Shown: positions 1 to 8,382 of the stretch, in pieces
Numbering within the stretch: position 1 is the first letter of the stretch
Layout: the number at the start of each line of letters is the position of its first letter
From: Lachnospiraceae bacterium
GTDB taxonomy: Bacteria > Bacillota > Clostridia > Lachnospirales > Lachnospiraceae
Length of the DNA: 39,543 nucleotides
Direction: 5' to 3'
Assembly: GCA_017524035.1 (NCBI GenBank)
Contig: JAFWUY010000030.1
Location: 1-39,543, forward strand
Notes under the pieces: model-generated
What the model was told of the DNA's origin: nothing
Seen by the model: only the letters and a program-made list of their open reading frames with translations
Databases searched by the model: none
Made by a program: the position numbers and the translations under genes

Positions 1-1376
1 ACCTCATCGAGTTCAAGGAGCTTCTGATACTGCTTAAGTATCGCATTCTTGGGCTCTGTCATGATCTTGATGAGCATATCCTTCGTAAGCGTCTGCAGAG
101 TCGTAACAATGGGAAGACGTCCTATGAACTCGGGGATCATTCCGTATTTTCTGATATCCTCGGTGGTCACCTTGGAAAGGATATCGGGATCGTTCTCATA
201 AGAATCCTTGAGGGTTCCCCCGAAACCGATCGAGTTGGTCTTGGAAAGTCTCTGCTTAATGATGTCGTCGAGTCCGGGGAATGCGCCTCCGCAGATAAAG
301 AGTATGTTTCTTGTGTTGACGGTTGCAAGAGGAACCATTGCACCCTTGCTGGATGCACCTACGGGGACCTCAACTTCGGATCCCTCCAAAAGCTTCAGCA
401 TTCCCTGCTGAACGCTCTCACCCGATACATCACGGTGATTTGCGTTCTCCTTCTTCGCAATCTTATCTATCTCGTCAATGAATACGATTCCGTTCTCTGC
501 CTTTTCCACATCGTTGTCTGCGGCGGCAAGAAGCTTTGAGATGACGCTCTCGATATCGTCACCGATGTAGCCCGCTTCGGTAAGGGATGTAGCATCCGCG
601 ATTGCAAGAGGCACATCGAGAAGCTTAGCCAGAGTGCGGACCATATATGTCTTACCGCATCCCGTAGGTCCTATGAGAAGTATGTTGGACTTTTCGATCT
701 CTATGGAATCCATTGAATCGGTCGCAACCCTCTTGTAGTGGTTATAGACCGCAACGGACATGACTTTCTTGGCATGCTCCTGACCCACGACATATTTATC
801 AAGGCTCTCCTTGATCTTGTGTGGAGCGGGAAGGTTCTTAATGTCTATAAGAGGCTTTGCGTTAGGATCCTTCTTTTTAAGCTTCTGCTTATTGGGGATT
901 CCTCCGAAGCCCTGCAGATTTGCAAGATTTACAAAACCGAATCCCGGGAAGGGAGAACCCTTCGAAGGATCCTTGCTTTCAGCAGAAGGGTCTGCATTTG
1001 CGGTATCCCCCATAAGCTTTCGGAGTTCTTCATCGGTCATTACATGTGAGCCGTTCAGCATTCCCTGATAATCGAACTGGGAAACCGTATCCATCGTCTT
1101 CTGCATACAGTCGCTGCAGATGCAGATCCCGCCGGGCATCCTGAACATCTTACCGGCCTTGCTCTCGGGTCTGCGGCAAACAAAGCACACATCCTCGTAT
1201 GTATCGGATGCGCCTTTTCCGGCATCCCCCGTCTTCGAAGCATCGCCGTGGCCTTCGGTAAGATCAATGCTCTCATCCTTCGGGGTATCATTGTTATTAT
1301 TCGTTTCTTCACTGAAAGAACCCCCGGAGGTTTCCGAGGGTTCATTATCTTCTGTAAAAATCTTATCGTCGTTCAT
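1..1376 (-). CDS. clpX: ATP-dependent Clp protease ATP-binding subunit ClpX (C-terminus cut by window edge)
   Basis: AAA+ unfoldase that recognises, unfolds and feeds substrates to the ClpP peptidase in the cytoplasm. About 458 residues lie in the window. A cysteine pair (C64, C67) and a CICSDC cluster (C85-C90) form the N-terminal zinc-binding domain. Walker A GPTGCGKT lies near residue 236, followed by Walker B FIDEIDK, the pore-loop region and the sensor segment up to a TEPKNA motif. About 90 residues typical of the family are missing beyond base 1. The ATG at 1374-1376 is preceded by AAAGGA, and a TATAAT lies on the minus strand at 1410-1415. Oddities: about 60 acidic, Asn/Gly/Asp-rich residues precede the zinc finger, and the linker between zinc finger and AAA+ domain is long and Gly/Phe-rich. 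The complete protein would be near 550 residues against about 420 in the usual family. The identity is secure. Confidence 0.95.
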   Translation of the reverse strand, partial: MNDDKIFTEDNEPSETSGGSFSEETNNNNDTPKDESIDLTEGHGDASKTGDAGKGASDTYEDVCFVCRRPESKAGKMFRMPGGICICSDCMQKTMDTVSQFDYQGMLNGSHVMTDEELRKLMGDTANADPSAESKDPSKGSPFPGFGFVNLANLQGFGGIPNKQKLKKKDPNAKPLIDIKNLPAPHKIKESLDKYVVGQEHAKKVMSVAVYNHYKRVATDSMDSIEIEKSNILLIGPTGCGKTYMVRTLAKLLDVPLAIADATSLTEAGYIGDDIESVISKLLAAADNDVEKAENGIVFIDEIDKIAKKENANHRDVSGESVQQGMLKLLEGSEVEVPVGASSKGAMVPLATVNTRNILFICGGAFPGLDDIIKQRLSKTNSIGFGGTLKDSYENDPDILSKVTTEDIRKYGMIPEFIGRLPIVTTLQTLTKDMLIKIMTEPKNAILKQYQKLLELDE

Positions 1377-1454
1377 CGGGTAGTCCTTTCCTGAAACAAT
1401 ACATAATTCATTATAATGCAAGAAAGGCCCGAAAACTATGAATTTTGTAATTAT

Positions 1455-3371
1455 TTACGCATTTTTAGGCATTTTAAGGCATCTTATCGCGTTAAGTACG
1501 GCAAGGACCATAACGCCTACATCCGCGAATATCGCCATCCACATATTTGCGATGCCGAGAGCACCCAGAAGCAGGCACAAAACCTTTATCCCGATCGCAA
1601 AAATGATATTTTCACGTACGATCCTGAGGCACTTTTTAGATATCTTCATCGCAAGTGCAATTCTTGCCGGATCATCATCCATAAGAACTATATCCGCACT
1701 TTCTATCGCAGCATCGGATCCGAGTGCGCCCATTGCGATACCGATATCGGCTCTTGAAAGAACGGGAGCATCGTTTATTCCGTCGCCTACGAATGCAAGT
1801 TTTTCTTTTCCCTTTTTATCCGCGATGAGTTTCTCGACTTCATCAACCTTATCGCCGGGAAGAAGTCCCGCTCTGTATTCGGCAAGCCCCAGCTCAGTGG
1901 CAATGTTTGAGGCACTTTCCTCGCGGTCGCCCGTGAGCATTACAAGTCTTCTTACACCGGATGCCTTGAGATTTTCTATCGCTTTCTTAGATGTGGGTTT
2001 GAGTGAATCGGAGATCAGGATATAGCCCGCATACTTTCCGGATACCGCAACATGGATAACGGTTCCGGGTGAATTTTCCTGTGCGGGTGTAAGACCGAGG
2101 CTTTCGATGAGTGCCACATTTCCGGCATATATCTCGCCGGACGAAGTCTTTACTCTTACGCCTTTTCCGGGGATGTTCTCATCCTCAAGGAGCTCCTCAA
2201 TGCTGTTAAGGCCACCTTCTTCAGCGAATTTTTTGATTGAAAGAGCGATTGGATGATCGGAGTATCTCTCGGCAATCGATGCGTAGATCACAAGGTCATC
2301 CGAGGTAAATCCCTCCGAAGGTGACACCTTTGTCACTTCGAAGGTTCCCTTTGTAAGCGTGCCGGTCTTATCGAAAGCAATGATACCGGTTTCGGAAAGA
2401 GCTTCAAGATAGTTGGAGCCCTTTACAAGAATACCGTTGGATGATGCGGCGCCGATACCTCCGAAAAAGCTTAAGGGGATTGAGATCACGAGTGCGCAGG
2501 GACAGCTGATAACAAGGAAAGTAAGTGCCCTGATCACCCAGGTTCCCCACATAGGCTCTTTGGACATAACGAGAAGAACTATGGGAGGAAGAAGCGCAAG
2601 TGCAAGTGCGAGATAACAGACTATGGGAGTGTAATATCTCGCAAACTTCGAGATGAAATTTTCGGACTTACTCTTTTTCATCGAAGAATTCTCAACCATA
2701 TCGAGGATCTTCGAAACGGTGGATTCTCCGAACTCCCTGGTGGTTTCTATCCTGAGAAGTCCCGTGATGTTTACACATCCGCTGATGACTTCGTCACCGG
2801 CATTCTTCTCGACCGGCATACTCTCTCCGGTAAGTGCGGAAGTGTCGAGGGATGCCGTGCCCTCTCTGATGATACCGTCGATGGGAATCTTTTCTCCGGC
2901 TTTAACGACTATGATCTGACCGATCGCAACATCCTCGGGATCGACCTTCTCAAGTTCGCCGGATTCATTTTCGATGTTCGCATAATCGGGACGGATATCC
3001 ATAAGGTCGGTGATATTCTTCCTGCTCTTTCCTACCGCAACCGACTGGAAGAGCTCACCGATCTGATAGAAGAGCATAACCGCAACGCCTTCAAGGAAGC
3101 CGCCTTCCTCGCCTTCGGTAACAAGTCCGAGGATTATCGCGCCGACAGTCGCAACCGCCATCAGGAAGCACTCGTCGAAAACCTGTCCGTGGGTTATTCC
3201 GTGGAAAGCCTTCTTAAGGATATCGCCTCCTATCACGATGTACGGGATCATGTAGAGTGCGAACTGAAGCAGAACGGGAACCTCCGCAAAATGCAGAAGG
3301 ATCTGAAGTGCGATCAGAAGGACAATGCTTACGATTATTCTTTTGAATACTTTTTTCTGTTTCTTATTCAT
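1455..3371 (-). CDS. cadA: Zinc/cadmium-type P1B-2 heavy-metal efflux ATPase lacking its own HMA domain
   Basis: Inner-membrane pump that couples ATP hydrolysis to export of a soft divalent metal. Visible landmarks are the actuator TGES (residues 181-184), the transmembrane CPC (290-292), the phosphorylation motif DKTGT (334-338), an SDHP motif in the nucleotide-binding domain and the hinge GDGINDAP. The last two membrane helices match the P1B-2 signature N-x7-K...DxG (N588, K596, D617, G619), which in this family goes with Zn2+/Cd2+/Pb2+ rather than Cu+. The N-terminus starts straight with membrane helices, so the usual N-terminal CxxC metal-binding domain is absent; a separate small HMA protein is encoded just upstream. 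The ATG is preceded by GAGGA at good spacing. The 102-bp gap to the HMA gene carries no strong terminator, so co-transcription from the metal-regulated promoter at 3779-3806 is likely. Confidence 0.93.
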   Translation of the reverse strand: MNKKQKKVFKRIIVSIVLLIALQILLHFAEVPVLLQFALYMIPYIVIGGDILKKAFHGITHGQVFDECFLMAVATVGAIILGLVTEGEEGGFLEGVAVMLFYQIGELFQSVAVGKSRKNITDLMDIRPDYANIENESGELEKVDPEDVAIGQIIVVKAGEKIPIDGIIREGTASLDTSALTGESMPVEKNAGDEVISGCVNITGLLRIETTREFGESTVSKILDMVENSSMKKSKSENFISKFARYYTPIVCYLALALALLPPIVLLVMSKEPMWGTWVIRALTFLVISCPCALVISIPLSFFGGIGAASSNGILVKGSNYLEALSETGIIAFDKTGTLTKGTFEVTKVSPSEGFTSDDLVIYASIAERYSDHPIALSIKKFAEEGGLNSIEELLEDENIPGKGVRVKTSSGEIYAGNVALIESLGLTPAQENSPGTVIHVAVSGKYAGYILISDSLKPTSKKAIENLKASGVRRLVMLTGDREESASNIATELGLAEYRAGLLPGDKVDEVEKLIADKKGKEKLAFVGDGINDAPVLSRADIGIAMGALGSDAAIESADIVLMDDDPARIALAMKISKKCLRIVRENIIFAIGIKVLCLLLGALGIANMWMAIFADVGVMVLAVLNAIRCLKMPKNA

Positions 3372-3434
3372 ATAATAATTCCTCGAATCACGGGGACGAT
3401 TCTGCTGATTTCCTTATAATCACGGGTGGTGAAT

Positions 3435-3463
3435 TGAACAGTGAGACGGTTTACGCTGTTTCG
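3435..3463. repeat. Degenerate REP-like palindromic repeat
   Basis: The segment GAACAGTGAGACGGTTTACG followed by CTGTTTC matches, on the opposite strand, the repeat at the end of glmS (5504-5535): both share AAACAGCGTAA, then CCGTC, then CTGTT. It is also related to the better-preserved GTGAACAGGGGGACGGTT copies at 11046 and 13526-13595. It lies between the small HMA gene and the P-type ATPase. Confidence 0.55.
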
Positions 3464-3473
3464 TTCTTCAGTC

Positions 3474-3692
3474 TTATACGAAGATCTCGCAGTCTTCTTC
3501 GACCGCCTTGCACGCTTTGATGACATTCTGCATTATCGCACCGTGATCCGCATCATCGGCAAATTCAACCTTCATCTTCTGGCTCATAAAGCTGACCGTT
3601 GCATCGACTACTCCCGCAACCTTTTTGGCTGCATCTTCCATCTTCTGTGCACATGCTGCGCAATCAACTTCAATTCCGTATGTCTTCTTCAT
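3474..3692 (-). CDS. Stand-alone heavy-metal-associated (HMA) domain protein
   Basis: A 72-residue ferredoxin-like HMA protein expected to bind a metal ion through the CxxC of VDCAACAQK (C11, C14) and pass it to, or regulate, the neighbouring pump. A further cysteine lies near the C-terminus (EEDCEIF), which could add a ligand. It is the first gene of the efflux operon, 102 bp upstream of the P1B-2 ATPase, which lacks this domain; the pair together reproduces the normal CadA/ZntA architecture. The ATG is preceded by AGAAGGAG. It could instead be a free metallochaperone; the sequence does not separate these. The promoter and ArsR/SmtB-type operator lie about 60-110 bp upstream. Confidence 0.88.
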   Translation of the reverse strand: MKKTYGIEVDCAACAQKMEDAAKKVAGVVDATVSFMSQKMKVEFADDADHGAIMQNVIKACKAVEEDCEIFV

Positions 3693-3752
3693 AACTTTTT
3701 CTCCTTCTCATTAAGGTTAGCGAATGTTGTAATACCGTGGTGCTTATGTATT

Positions 3753-3776
3753 ACATATGAATATCTGTTCATATGT
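3753..3776. promoter_or_regulatory. ArsR/SmtB-family metal-repressor operator
   Basis: An imperfect 12-12 inverted repeat (ACATATGAATAT / CTGTTCATATGT, 10 of 12 pairs symmetric) contains the core TGAATATCTGTTCA. On the minus strand this reads TGAACAGATATTCA, very close to the operator half-site pattern TGAA-N6-TTCA known for SmtB, CzrA and CadC repressors. It begins immediately downstream of the -10 box, where a bound repressor would block initiation and dissociate on zinc or cadmium binding. No arsR-type repressor gene is in the window, so the regulator would act in trans. Confidence 0.75.
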
Positions 3777-3778
3777 TC

Positions 3779-3806
3779 ATTATAACACCCAAAATCCTGC
3801 TGTCAA
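3779..3806 (-). promoter_or_regulatory. Consensus sigma-A promoter of the metal efflux operon
   Basis: On the minus strand a perfect TTGACA (3806-3801) and a perfect TATAAT (3784-3779) are separated by 16 bp. It drives the HMA protein and P1B-2 ATPase. A promoter this close to consensus would be strong unless repressed, which fits the operator overlapping the start site. Confidence 0.8.
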
Positions 3807-3977
3807 CCCCGTAATGCAGTCTTTTTCGGCTTTTTGCACGTTAAGTAAATTTATATATATCGATTAACGGTTTACATAATCCTGCAAAACGGAATTTACT
3901 CTTTCACAATTCAAATAAAATAATAAGAAAAAAGTCACAAAAAAGACATATTTTGGTTCTATACTCGGAAGCATCAT

Positions 3978-3995
3978 AAAGCCTTATAAGGCTTT
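3978..3995. promoter_or_regulatory. Perfect 18-bp palindrome in the htrA leader
   Basis: AAAGCCTTATAAGGCTTT is perfectly symmetric and ends one base before the GGGAGG ribosome site of htrA. A -10-like TATACT sits at 3960-3965, so the palindrome probably lies in the 5' leader near the transcript start. It could be a regulator operator or a small leader hairpin affecting ribosome access. The rest of 3693-4008 holds the divergent metal-operon promoter and AT-rich sequence with nothing else recognisable. Confidence 0.45.
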
Positions 3996-4008
3996 GGGAG
4001 GCAAAAAA

Positions 4009-5403
4009 ATGTACGACTATAACAACAGTAACAATACGGGCGTACAAAACTATTATCAAAACCCGCAGCAATTCGATCCACAGACAGGAATCCCCATAAA
4101 CAACGGTCCAATGGGAAACGCGCCAAGCTACACGCCACCTGTCAATAACGCACGTGAAAGTTCCGCTCCTAAAAAGCAGAGCGCATTCGGCAGGATCATG
4201 ATGTCGATCTGCATGGGACTCCTATTCGGACTGTTCGCAGGTGTGGGATTCTACACGGTAAATCTTTTCACCTCAGGACGGGTAAATCCCGAACCCTCTC
4301 CCGCACCCGTGTTTGAACAGACCACAAGTCCTCAGACTGGTTCTGCCCAGGGCACGTATCTCGGACTCGATCCCGGCATTCCTACCGATGTAAGGATTCT
4401 CACAATGGAGGAAACAGACATTACCGAAGTGGTTGCCGATGTAATGCCTTCAATGGTATCGATCACCGAATACTATGAGATATCCGCCACATACTGGGGA
4501 CATACATACTCACAGGACGGTGAAGCATCGGGGTCGGGAATCATCATCGGTGAAACGGATGACGAATACATCATCGTAACCAACAACCACGTGGTAGCCG
4601 ATGCGGATGAGCTTGCAGTAACTTTCATAGATGATACGGAAGTCACCGCTTACCTTAAGGGACTTGAACCCTCCATGGACATTGCTGTGATCTCGGTATT
4701 AAAAAGTGACTTAAGCGACAGCACTATCGATACCATCAAGGTAGCGGAGCTCGGTGACAGCAACAGCCTTGTACTCGGACAGAACGTTATCGCGATAGGC
4801 AATGCCCTCGGTTACGGACAGTCCGTAACAACGGGAATCATCTCGGCGCTTAACAGGGAGGTAACAACCTCAGACGGAAACACCAACACCTACATCCAGA
4901 CAGATGCGGCTATCAATCCCGGTAACTCAGGCGGTGCGCTTCTCAACATGGCAGGCCAGGTCATCGGCATCAACTCCAACAAGATCGGCGGTTCGGCTGT
5001 CGAGGGAATGGGATATGCGATTCCCATCTCTTCCGTAAAAGAGATCATCACCGAACTCATGGGAAGAGATACCCTGATAGAAGTCAGTGAAGACGATCAG
5101 GGATACATCGGAATCTATCTGCAGGAGGTAACCCCCGAGACCTCTGCTTATTACGGTATTCCAGAGGGAATATTCGTAACCGATGTTGATGAAGGCAGCG
5201 GCGCGGAAGCCGCCGGAATCGAAAACGGAGATATTATAATCGGATTCCAGGGATCCCCCGTTACAACCGATGCATCGCTGAAAAGACTGCTGAAATATTA
5301 TGCGATAGGCGATGAGGTTGAAGTTACCTTCGTAAGGGAGGAAGACGGGGAATATGTCGAGCACACCGTAAACGTCACTCTCGGTACAAGACCGGAAAGA
5401 TAA
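4009..5403 (+). CDS. htrA: HtrA/DegP-like membrane-anchored serine protease with PDZ domain
   Basis: Extracytoplasmic quality-control protease. From the chosen ATG it is 464 residues: a Gln/Asn/Pro-rich cytoplasmic N-terminus (1-60), one membrane helix (about 63-87), a Pro/Thr linker, a trypsin-like domain with catalytic H194 (NNHVV), D224 (SMDIAV) and S307 (GNSGG), and a single PDZ domain (about 365-460). The ATG at 4009 is preferred over the in-frame TTG at 3994 because GGGAGG lies 7 bases before it and the TTG would read through that ribosome site. It is monocistronic, divergent from the metal operon and closed by the terminator at 5453-5484. The family is usually induced by envelope stress; the palindrome at 3978-3995 is a candidate control site. 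Confidence 0.95.
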   Translation: MYDYNNSNNTGVQNYYQNPQQFDPQTGIPINNGPMGNAPSYTPPVNNARESSAPKKQSAFGRIMMSICMGLLFGLFAGVGFYTVNLFTSGRVNPEPSPAPVFEQTTSPQTGSAQGTYLGLDPGIPTDVRILTMEETDITEVVADVMPSMVSITEYYEISATYWGHTYSQDGEASGSGIIIGETDDEYIIVTNNHVVADADELAVTFIDDTEVTAYLKGLEPSMDIAVISVLKSDLSDSTIDTIKVAELGDSNSLVLGQNVIAIGNALGYGQSVTTGIISALNREVTTSDGNTNTYIQTDAAINPGNSGGALLNMAGQVIGINSNKIGGSAVEGMGYAIPISSVKEIITELMGRDTLIEVSEDDQGYIGIYLQEVTPETSAYYGIPEGIFVTDVDEGSGAEAAGIENGDIIIGFQGSPVTTDASLKRLLKYYAIGDEVEVTFVREEDGEYVEHTVNVTLGTRPER

Positions 5404-5452
5404 TTTTCCCGTAAGCTTTAAACCGTTTGATACAGACTCTTAGATATGAAAA

Positions 5453-5484
5453 AGGGATTGCCGCACACCTGTGCTGCAATCCCT
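5453..5484. terminator. Bidirectional intrinsic terminator between htrA and glmS
   Basis: AGGGATTGC pairs with GCAATCCCT, and GCACA with TGTGC, giving a long near-perfect hairpin. It is followed by GTTTATTTATT on the plus strand and by CTTTTTCAT on the minus strand, so it can end transcripts from both converging genes. Confidence 0.85.
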
Positions 5485-5503
5485 GTTTATTTATTGTAAC
5501 TTT

Positions 5504-5535
5504 GGAAACAGCGTAAGCCGTCCCCCTGTTTACTC
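5504..5535. repeat. REP-like palindromic repeat overlapping the glmS stop codon
   Basis: On the minus strand the repeat reads GAGTAAACAGGGGGACGG then CTTACGCTGTTTCC. The TAA of glmS (5530-5532) lies inside it. The central ACAGGGGGACGG is identical to the copy at 11046-11078, and the outer part matches the copy at 3435-3463. Confidence 0.65.
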
Positions 5536-7398
5536 AACGGTGACCGACTTTGCGAGGTTCCTGGGCTTGTCTACATCGAGGCCCTTAGCGACGGATACGT
5601 AGTATCCGAGGAGCTGGAGAGGAACTACCGCAAGGCTTGCCGCGAAATGCTCATCAACCTTGGGGATGTAGGATACGAAGTTGCAGGTATCCTCGGTCTT
5701 GTAATTGCCTGCCATCGTAAGTCCGTAGAGATATGCGCCTCTGGACTTGCACTCGACCATGTTGCTGACGGTCTTTTCGTAGAGGTCGGACTGTGTGAGC
5801 ACTCCGACAACAAGAGTTCCCTCTTCAATAAGACTGATCGTTCCGTGCTTGAGCTCGCCGGCAGCATATGCCTCGGAGTGGATATAGCTTATCTCCTTGA
5901 GCTTGAGGCTTCCTTCGAGAGTTACCGCATAATCGATTCCTCTTCCTATAAAGAAGATATCGTGGGCATTCGCATACTTTGCTGCAAACCACTGAATTCT
6001 TTCCTTGTCGAGAAGGATGTTTCCGATCTTGTCGGGGATGGTCTTCATCTCTTCTATAAGATGTGCATACTTCTCGTCATCGATCTTTCCCTTGACCTTG
6101 GCGAATTCGATCGCAAGGCAGTACATTGCGATGAGCTGTGCCGAATAAGCCTTGGTGGTCGCAACGCTTATCTCGGGACCTGCCATCGTATAGAAGACAT
6201 TGTCCGCTTCCCTTGCGATGGATGATCCTACTACGTTAACTATTCCGAGGGTGTTAATACCCTGAGCCTTGGCTTCCCTGAGCGCGGCGAGTGAATCCGC
6301 GGTCTCACCGGACTGGCTTATTACTATGACAAGCTGGTCGGGAGTAAGGATGGGCTTTCTGTATCTGAACTCCGATGCAAGCTCGACTCTTACGGGAATC
6401 CTTGCAAGATCCTCAATTACATACTGACCTACCATTCCCGCATGCCATGCACTTCCGCAGGCAACGATCGTGATGCGGTCAACCTTTTCGATCTCTTCGG
6501 TGGTAAGTCCGACCGATGAAAGATCGATCTTTCCGTTCTTGCATACGCTTGCAAGTGTATCTTCGACAGCCCTGGGCTGCTCGTGGATCTCCTTTATCAT
6601 GAAGTGCTCGAAACCGCCCTTTTCGGCAGCCTCGGCATCCCACTTTATCTCGGTGAGTTCCTTCTCGATAACATCGCCGTCAAGGTTATAGAAGGTTGCT
6701 TTTCCGTCTGCAAGACACGCCATCTCAAGGTTTCCGATGTAGTAAACCTGTCTTGTGTACTTTAAGATTGCGGGAACATCGGATGCGACATAGCAGTCAC
6801 CGTCTGCGATACCGATGATCATGGGGCTTTCTTTTCTTGCGACCCAGATCTGACCGGGACGGTCCTTGAACATGACTTCAAGCGCGTAAGATCCCCTGAC
6901 TCTGACCATGGTCTTGGCGAGCGCATCAACGGGACCGATCTTATATTTCTTGTAGTAGTAATCGATGAGCTTGATGACTACTTCGGTGTCAGTCTGTGAA
7001 TAGAACTGGTATCCGTGCTTGGAAAACTTGTCGCGAAGCTCCTGATAGTTTTCGATGATTCCGTTATGAACACCTACAACTTCGCTCTCAACGGCACCGG
7101 AACCGGAACGCGAACAGTTTCCGCTGACATGGGGATGAGCGTTGATCTGGCTGGGTTCTCCGTGGGTCGCCCATCTTGTATGGCCGATTCCGCAGGTTCC
7201 CTTAAGCGCCCTTCCGCCGTCAACCTTCTCGGAAAGCTCTTTGAGTTTTCCTTTTTCCTTTACGACCTCAGCAAGATTCTCGCCGTCCCTTACGGCAAGG
7301 CCTGCAGAGTCATATCCTCTGTATTCAAGCTTTGAAAGCCCCTCGAGAAGAATGGGAGCAGCCTGTTTCTTTCCTACGTATCCGACAATTCCGCACAT
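5530..7398 (-). CDS. glmS: Glutamine-fructose-6-phosphate aminotransferase (isomerizing)
   Basis: Makes glucosamine-6-phosphate from fructose-6-phosphate and glutamine, the entry to UDP-GlcNAc for peptidoglycan and surface glycans. It is 622 residues. The N-terminus MCGIVGYVG carries the catalytic cysteine exposed after Met removal. The class II glutaminase domain (to about 230) has the GHTRWATHG motif, two SIS sugar-isomerase domains follow (SGETADS; the second near residues 465-600), and the C-terminus KSVTVE is typical. It is the last gene of the polysaccharide run, starting 2 bp after the preceding glycosyltransferase stop. A GlmS-ribozyme leader, common for glmS in Firmicutes, therefore cannot be present in its usual position. 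Expression probably depends on upstream operon transcription, with termination at 5453-5484. Confidence 0.97.
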   Translation of the reverse strand: MCGIVGYVGKKQAAPILLEGLSKLEYRGYDSAGLAVRDGENLAEVVKEKGKLKELSEKVDGGRALKGTCGIGHTRWATHGEPSQINAHPHVSGNCSRSGSGAVESEVVGVHNGIIENYQELRDKFSKHGYQFYSQTDTEVVIKLIDYYYKKYKIGPVDALAKTMVRVRGSYALEVMFKDRPGQIWVARKESPMIIGIADGDCYVASDVPAILKYTRQVYYIGNLEMACLADGKATFYNLDGDVIEKELTEIKWDAEAAEKGGFEHFMIKEIHEQPRAVEDTLASVCKNGKIDLSSVGLTTEEIEKVDRITIVACGSAWHAGMVGQYVIEDLARIPVRVELASEFRYRKPILTPDQLVIVISQSGETADSLAALREAKAQGINTLGIVNVVGSSIAREADNVFYTMAGPEISVATTKAYSAQLIAMYCLAIEFAKVKGKIDDEKYAHLIEEMKTIPDKIGNILLDKERIQWFAAKYANAHDIFFIGRGIDYAVTLEGSLKLKEISYIHSEAYAAGELKHGTISLIEEGTLVVGVLTQSDLYEKTVSNMVECKSRGAYLYGLTMAGNYKTEDTCNFVSYIPKVDEHFAASLAVVPLQLLGYYVSVAKGLDVDKPRNLAKSVTVE

Positions 7399-7400
7399 GG

Positions 7401-8378
7401 TTAATTACTCTCTTTCAGTTTCAGCCAGAATTTTTTGTTGGCCGTAAATTTCATTATAAAGCATTCGGGCAGTTTTGCATAATTCCGCCCCAGTTTATAG
7501 CCCGCAAGCTTGAATGCACACTGGGTGACAAAGCCCGGGATCAGCAGGAATGCCTTCTTTTTCATAAGGAGCTTTATGCTGCCTGCCACGAATTTAAAGC
7601 CTTCCGATTCGGAACTTACATCCGCAAAAACCTCGGGGTGCATCGCCTGGCTTGCGCCGAGATCGAAGTTCCTGTGAAACTGCTGCATCGCCGTATAGTT
7701 GTGCGCATGGATCACCTTGGCGGTTGCTTCGTATCTGACGCCGTAGCCGAGGTCAAGGAACTTCCTTGCGATGATCATGTCCTCATTGAATATGGTGCTC
7801 GTGGTAAATCCGCCCGCTTCCTCGTAGATATCCCTTCTGTATGCACAGCACACATCCGAGCAAAAGAAGGCCTTGATACCCATCTTCTCTATATCCGACT
7901 TGTACTTTGTCTTGGAAAGTTCGGAATAATTGTGAAGTCTTGCAAGCTTTTCGTAAGGTGAGGACTTGCTTCCGGGCATCTGCCGCGCAAAGACGCACGC
8001 GATCGCACCCGCATGCGAGGCGGGAGCATCTCCGTCTTCTTTTTCCATCTGATTCTTAAAAGGAGTTACGAGCTTTTCGATGAGATCGTCGGAAACCGGG
8101 ACCGCATCCTGGGTCATCATAACGAATATGTCGCAGGGAGTGTTCCTTACGGCTCTTCTTCTGGTATCGCCGTGGTCGTACTCGGAAACCTTTATCTCCA
8201 TGATGCGGACATCGGGGAATTCTTTTTTCACCTGCTCTACGATACCGTCCGGTTCTTCACCCGCCGAATGGATAAGATTAATGCCGTGGGGCGACAGAGT
8301 CTGGGTTTTAAGTCTTTCGATGAGCTTTATTAACTTTTTATCCGGCTTATAGACCGGGATTATTACCTGAATATTCAA
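7401..8378 (-). CDS. GT2-family glycosyltransferase, probable rhamnosyltransferase type
   Basis: Cytoplasmic GT-A enzyme of 325 residues that would add a sugar to a lipid-linked glycan. The N-terminal VIIPVYKPDKKL is the donor-binding strand. The YDHGDTRRRA and MMTQDAVP (residues about 66-95) motifs are those of RfbF-like rhamnosyltransferases, with the QDA replacing the usual DxD, and FNEDMIIARK is the catalytic ED region. A TTG start at 8378 is chosen because it begins exactly at the first strand and has AGGAAG upstream. The gene starts 4 bp after the LCP gene stop and ends 2 bp before glmS, so the three are one transcript. Donor specificity is inferred from motif type and the presence of rfbA, rfbB and rfbC. 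Confidence 0.85.
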   Translation of the reverse strand: MNIQVIIPVYKPDKKLIKLIERLKTQTLSPHGINLIHSAGEEPDGIVEQVKKEFPDVRIMEIKVSEYDHGDTRRRAVRNTPCDIFVMMTQDAVPVSDDLIEKLVTPFKNQMEKEDGDAPASHAGAIACVFARQMPGSKSSPYEKLARLHNYSELSKTKYKSDIEKMGIKAFFCSDVCCAYRRDIYEEAGGFTTSTIFNEDMIIARKFLDLGYGVRYEATAKVIHAHNYTAMQQFHRNFDLGASQAMHPEVFADVSSESEGFKFVAGSIKLLMKKKAFLLIPGFVTQCAFKLAGYKLGRNYAKLPECFIMKFTANKKFWLKLKESN

Positions 8379-8382
8379 AAGT

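Noticed and set aside
3994..4008. TTG start giving htrA five more residues
   Set aside because: It would translate through the GGGAGG ribosome site that serves the ATG at 4009.
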